From positions 2,294,001-2,358,000 of the forward strand of contig OZ345356.1 of assembly GCA_977006965.1 (NCBI GenBank): a stretch of DNA of 64,000 nt, read 5' to 3'. This document shows positions 62,230-64,000 of this stretch, in pieces. Positions within the stretch are counted from its first letter, which is position 1. Every line of letters starts with the position of its first letter. The notes beneath the pieces were generated by a model. It did not search any database. It was not told the origin of the DNA and saw nothing but the letters and a program-made list of their open reading frames with translations. This stretch comes from Phymatolithon calcareum. Its lineage: Eukaryota > Rhodophyta > Florideophyceae > Hapalidiales. A program made the position numbers and the translations under genes.

Positions 62230-63795
62230 TAGTGTTCCTATTCCTCAAGATAGAGAGCTAAACAAGAGCCAACTAAATACTACTACATCTAGTATTAGTA
62301 TTCAGTTTGCTCATTTCGTGTCTTGTAGTCTACAAGACATACAATGAGTATTCCATATCCCAAATAAGCGTTGCTATTAATGTCGTGTTACTCCGAGCAG
62401 AATACTATCGCACCATTCCAGTCACTATGTGGATATCTGCTTCATCAGCCTGCCTTCCACTGGACGGCATCAGAGGAGACTTTTTGGAGAGCACGAAATC
62501 ATGTAACACGCACCACAAACAGCTTTTCAATAGAAAGTGTCAAGGTGAAACTTTTTGGGTTTGGACGGGTTGCCTATGCTTCTGCAGATGCGATAGTTAG
62601 TTTTAGAAAGAAATCTACAATATATGAACTTTCAAAAAAACTACTCTAATGCAACTCGTGGAACTGCAAAACCTGCAATAGTGCAAGTGAGCCAATGCAC
62701 GGAACGTGTAACTCCTAAATTATAACCAGAAAAGGTATTCCTTGCAACCGTGCAAACTGCAAAGTTGGTGGAAGTAACCCTTATTCAAAGACCCGGGCCA
62801 CGTTGGTCTTCTCTGCAGGGGTTCATGTTCGCTTTCTCGGGCTGGCAGTCTCCAAACCTGCATTGCTATCACAAGACGGATTATTAGCTGCCGGTAGTGC
62901 AGATTTTTTTAAAAGGGATTGGCTTACCTGAATCTGGGTCCCACGCTCTTGATCAATAAATCTTCTTCTAAGTTCTGACTCTCATTGTTGAACTGGACTT
63001 TGTTCCCTTTTCTCTTTTTACTCGCCAAGAGCAGACGTGCGCAAACGTTGGCAACATCATATTGCATATCATGATTCGTCCGATTTCTAAGTCATATACA
63101 GAACAGAATTCTCAGAGGATTTTAAAAGGGGGAGACGACAACTTCAGGAATCTGCGAACACTCCCTTAACTTCGTCGCTTTCTTGTCTAAGTAGGTATCT
63201 GAGGCGCAATTGACGGAGCATGCCTATTTCAGACGACTGTTGGCATTTCAAGTATCGAAATCTCTCGTTTTCTCATCGCAAGTACAAAAAGGACGGTTCA
63301 AGAATTGAATCTGAAGACTCCGGATTCGTCTTTCCTCAACTTCTAGGTCCCGGAAAAGGAAGAGAACCTTGTAGGGAGTCAATCAGTACTTGTTTGTCTA
63401 AGAAAAATTTGAAATCAAAAACTGCACATTCCAAAGTTTGCTTTGAATTTTATGGCTTGAGAAATAACGAAAATCTAGGTGTTTCCGATACGGACCACTT
63501 GGGTTTTTGAATGCTGTTCGAATTGTCCTTCCCCAATTAATACAAAACTATTAAAATTGAAGGGCTTGAGATGCACAGTGCACTCGTTGAGTTCTGAGTT
63601 CGGAACCAGAAAAACGAGCAAAGTTCGTATTCAGAAATAAAAGTCAAACGTTTCTTACTAACACTTGTCTTGTGAGAAACCAAGTCTTGCCCAGTGGCTC
63701 TTTCGAGTGATAGAACGTAAAGAGTTCCGAAATACTCTCCAAGAAGATCGCACAAGAGACACCTTATGCTGCTTGGCCCACGCTCTCAACATCGA
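62230..63795. other. No recognised gene; repeat scraps
   Basis: A weak family H tail lies at 62505-62625 (CAGATGCGATAGTTAGTTTT, AAGAAATCTAC). A LINE-B scrap lies on the minus strand at 62780-62860 (GAGAAAGCGAACATGAACCC, GAAGACCAACGTGGCCCG). ORFs of 90-97 codons here are unassigned. Confidence 0.4.
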
Positions 63796-63799
63796 CGTG

Positions 63800-64000
63800 G
63801 CTACATGGCCTCAGGTGCTCCTTGAAGTGACTGCAGGGGCACGTAGAGCGGTAGTCGCTACTCACTGTCACAATTTAACCGAGCACCTCTTTGGAGGAAA
63901 TCAGTATTGGGGGCCTACCGTGCGATTACCGCGGTGATCGAACTAGTCGCCTTGCAGCGTACTCTAACGTCGTCGAAGATGAGTACAGAAAATGAGTTTG
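63800..64000 (+). mobile_element. Family E fragment, cut by the window end
   Basis: Encodes QFNRAPLWRKSVLGAYRAI, TAVIELVALQRTLTSSKMS, matching the E core at 33.85-34.0 kb with small changes. Runs off the window. Confidence 0.8.

Overview
The window reads as eukaryotic nuclear DNA from a repeat-rich genome. Coding density is very low. Recognisable sequence is mostly broken transposable elements of many kinds: several non-LTR retrotransposon (LINE) families, one Ty3/gypsy element, hAT and MULE fragments, miniature elements with terminal inverted repeats, and a tRNA-derived repeat. I see no rRNA, no intact tRNA gene, no CRISPR array and no operon-like packing. From memory, the gypsy pol, the hAT N-termini and the SWIM/MULE fragment most resemble elements of oomycetes and similar protists, but transposons are poor taxonomic markers, so I leave the host undetermined. 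LINE family letters A-H used here are local names.

Layout. 0-10 kb: LINE-B fragments, the first copy of a TGTGG-ended miniature element (1345-1745), a 24-bp perfect palindrome and two hAT N-terminal fragments. 10-14.5 kb: the longest LINE-A copy, with endonuclease and reverse transcriptase but at least three lesions. 14.9-16.4 kb: a DNA transposon whose ends carry opposed arrays of TGTCAC motifs, with a second miniature element nested in one motif. 17-31 kb: the only stretch with plausible host genes. It holds an intact 88-aa single-RRM protein at 18756-19022, a divergent 113-aa ORF, and four genes plus one relic, all on the minus strand, for a cysteine-rich family sharing the pattern C-x3-C-x6-C-x3-C-x5-C-x5-C-x3-C. 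Two of these have good signal peptides and a TATA-like box upstream. This family is my main candidate for something undescribed.

31-48 kb: a LINE graveyard. LINE-B at 39.2-45.6 kb was hit by LINE-C and then by LINE-A at the same site, leaving three copies of one 14-bp target duplication; the LINE-C is itself interrupted by an inverted LINE-A with its own 14-bp duplication. 14-bp duplications recur at other insertions, which suggests a fixed cleavage stagger. 48-64 kb: a MULE relic with about 80-bp inverted repeats, two more TGTGG miniature elements, three consecutive hairpins at 56.2-56.4 kb, a gypsy element without integrase, a GC-rich stretch with unassigned ORFs, and more LINE tails.

How the genes relate: the only functional grouping visible is the secreted cysteine-rich cluster, which looks like a tandemly expanded and decaying family. 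Everything else is largely a record of transposition.
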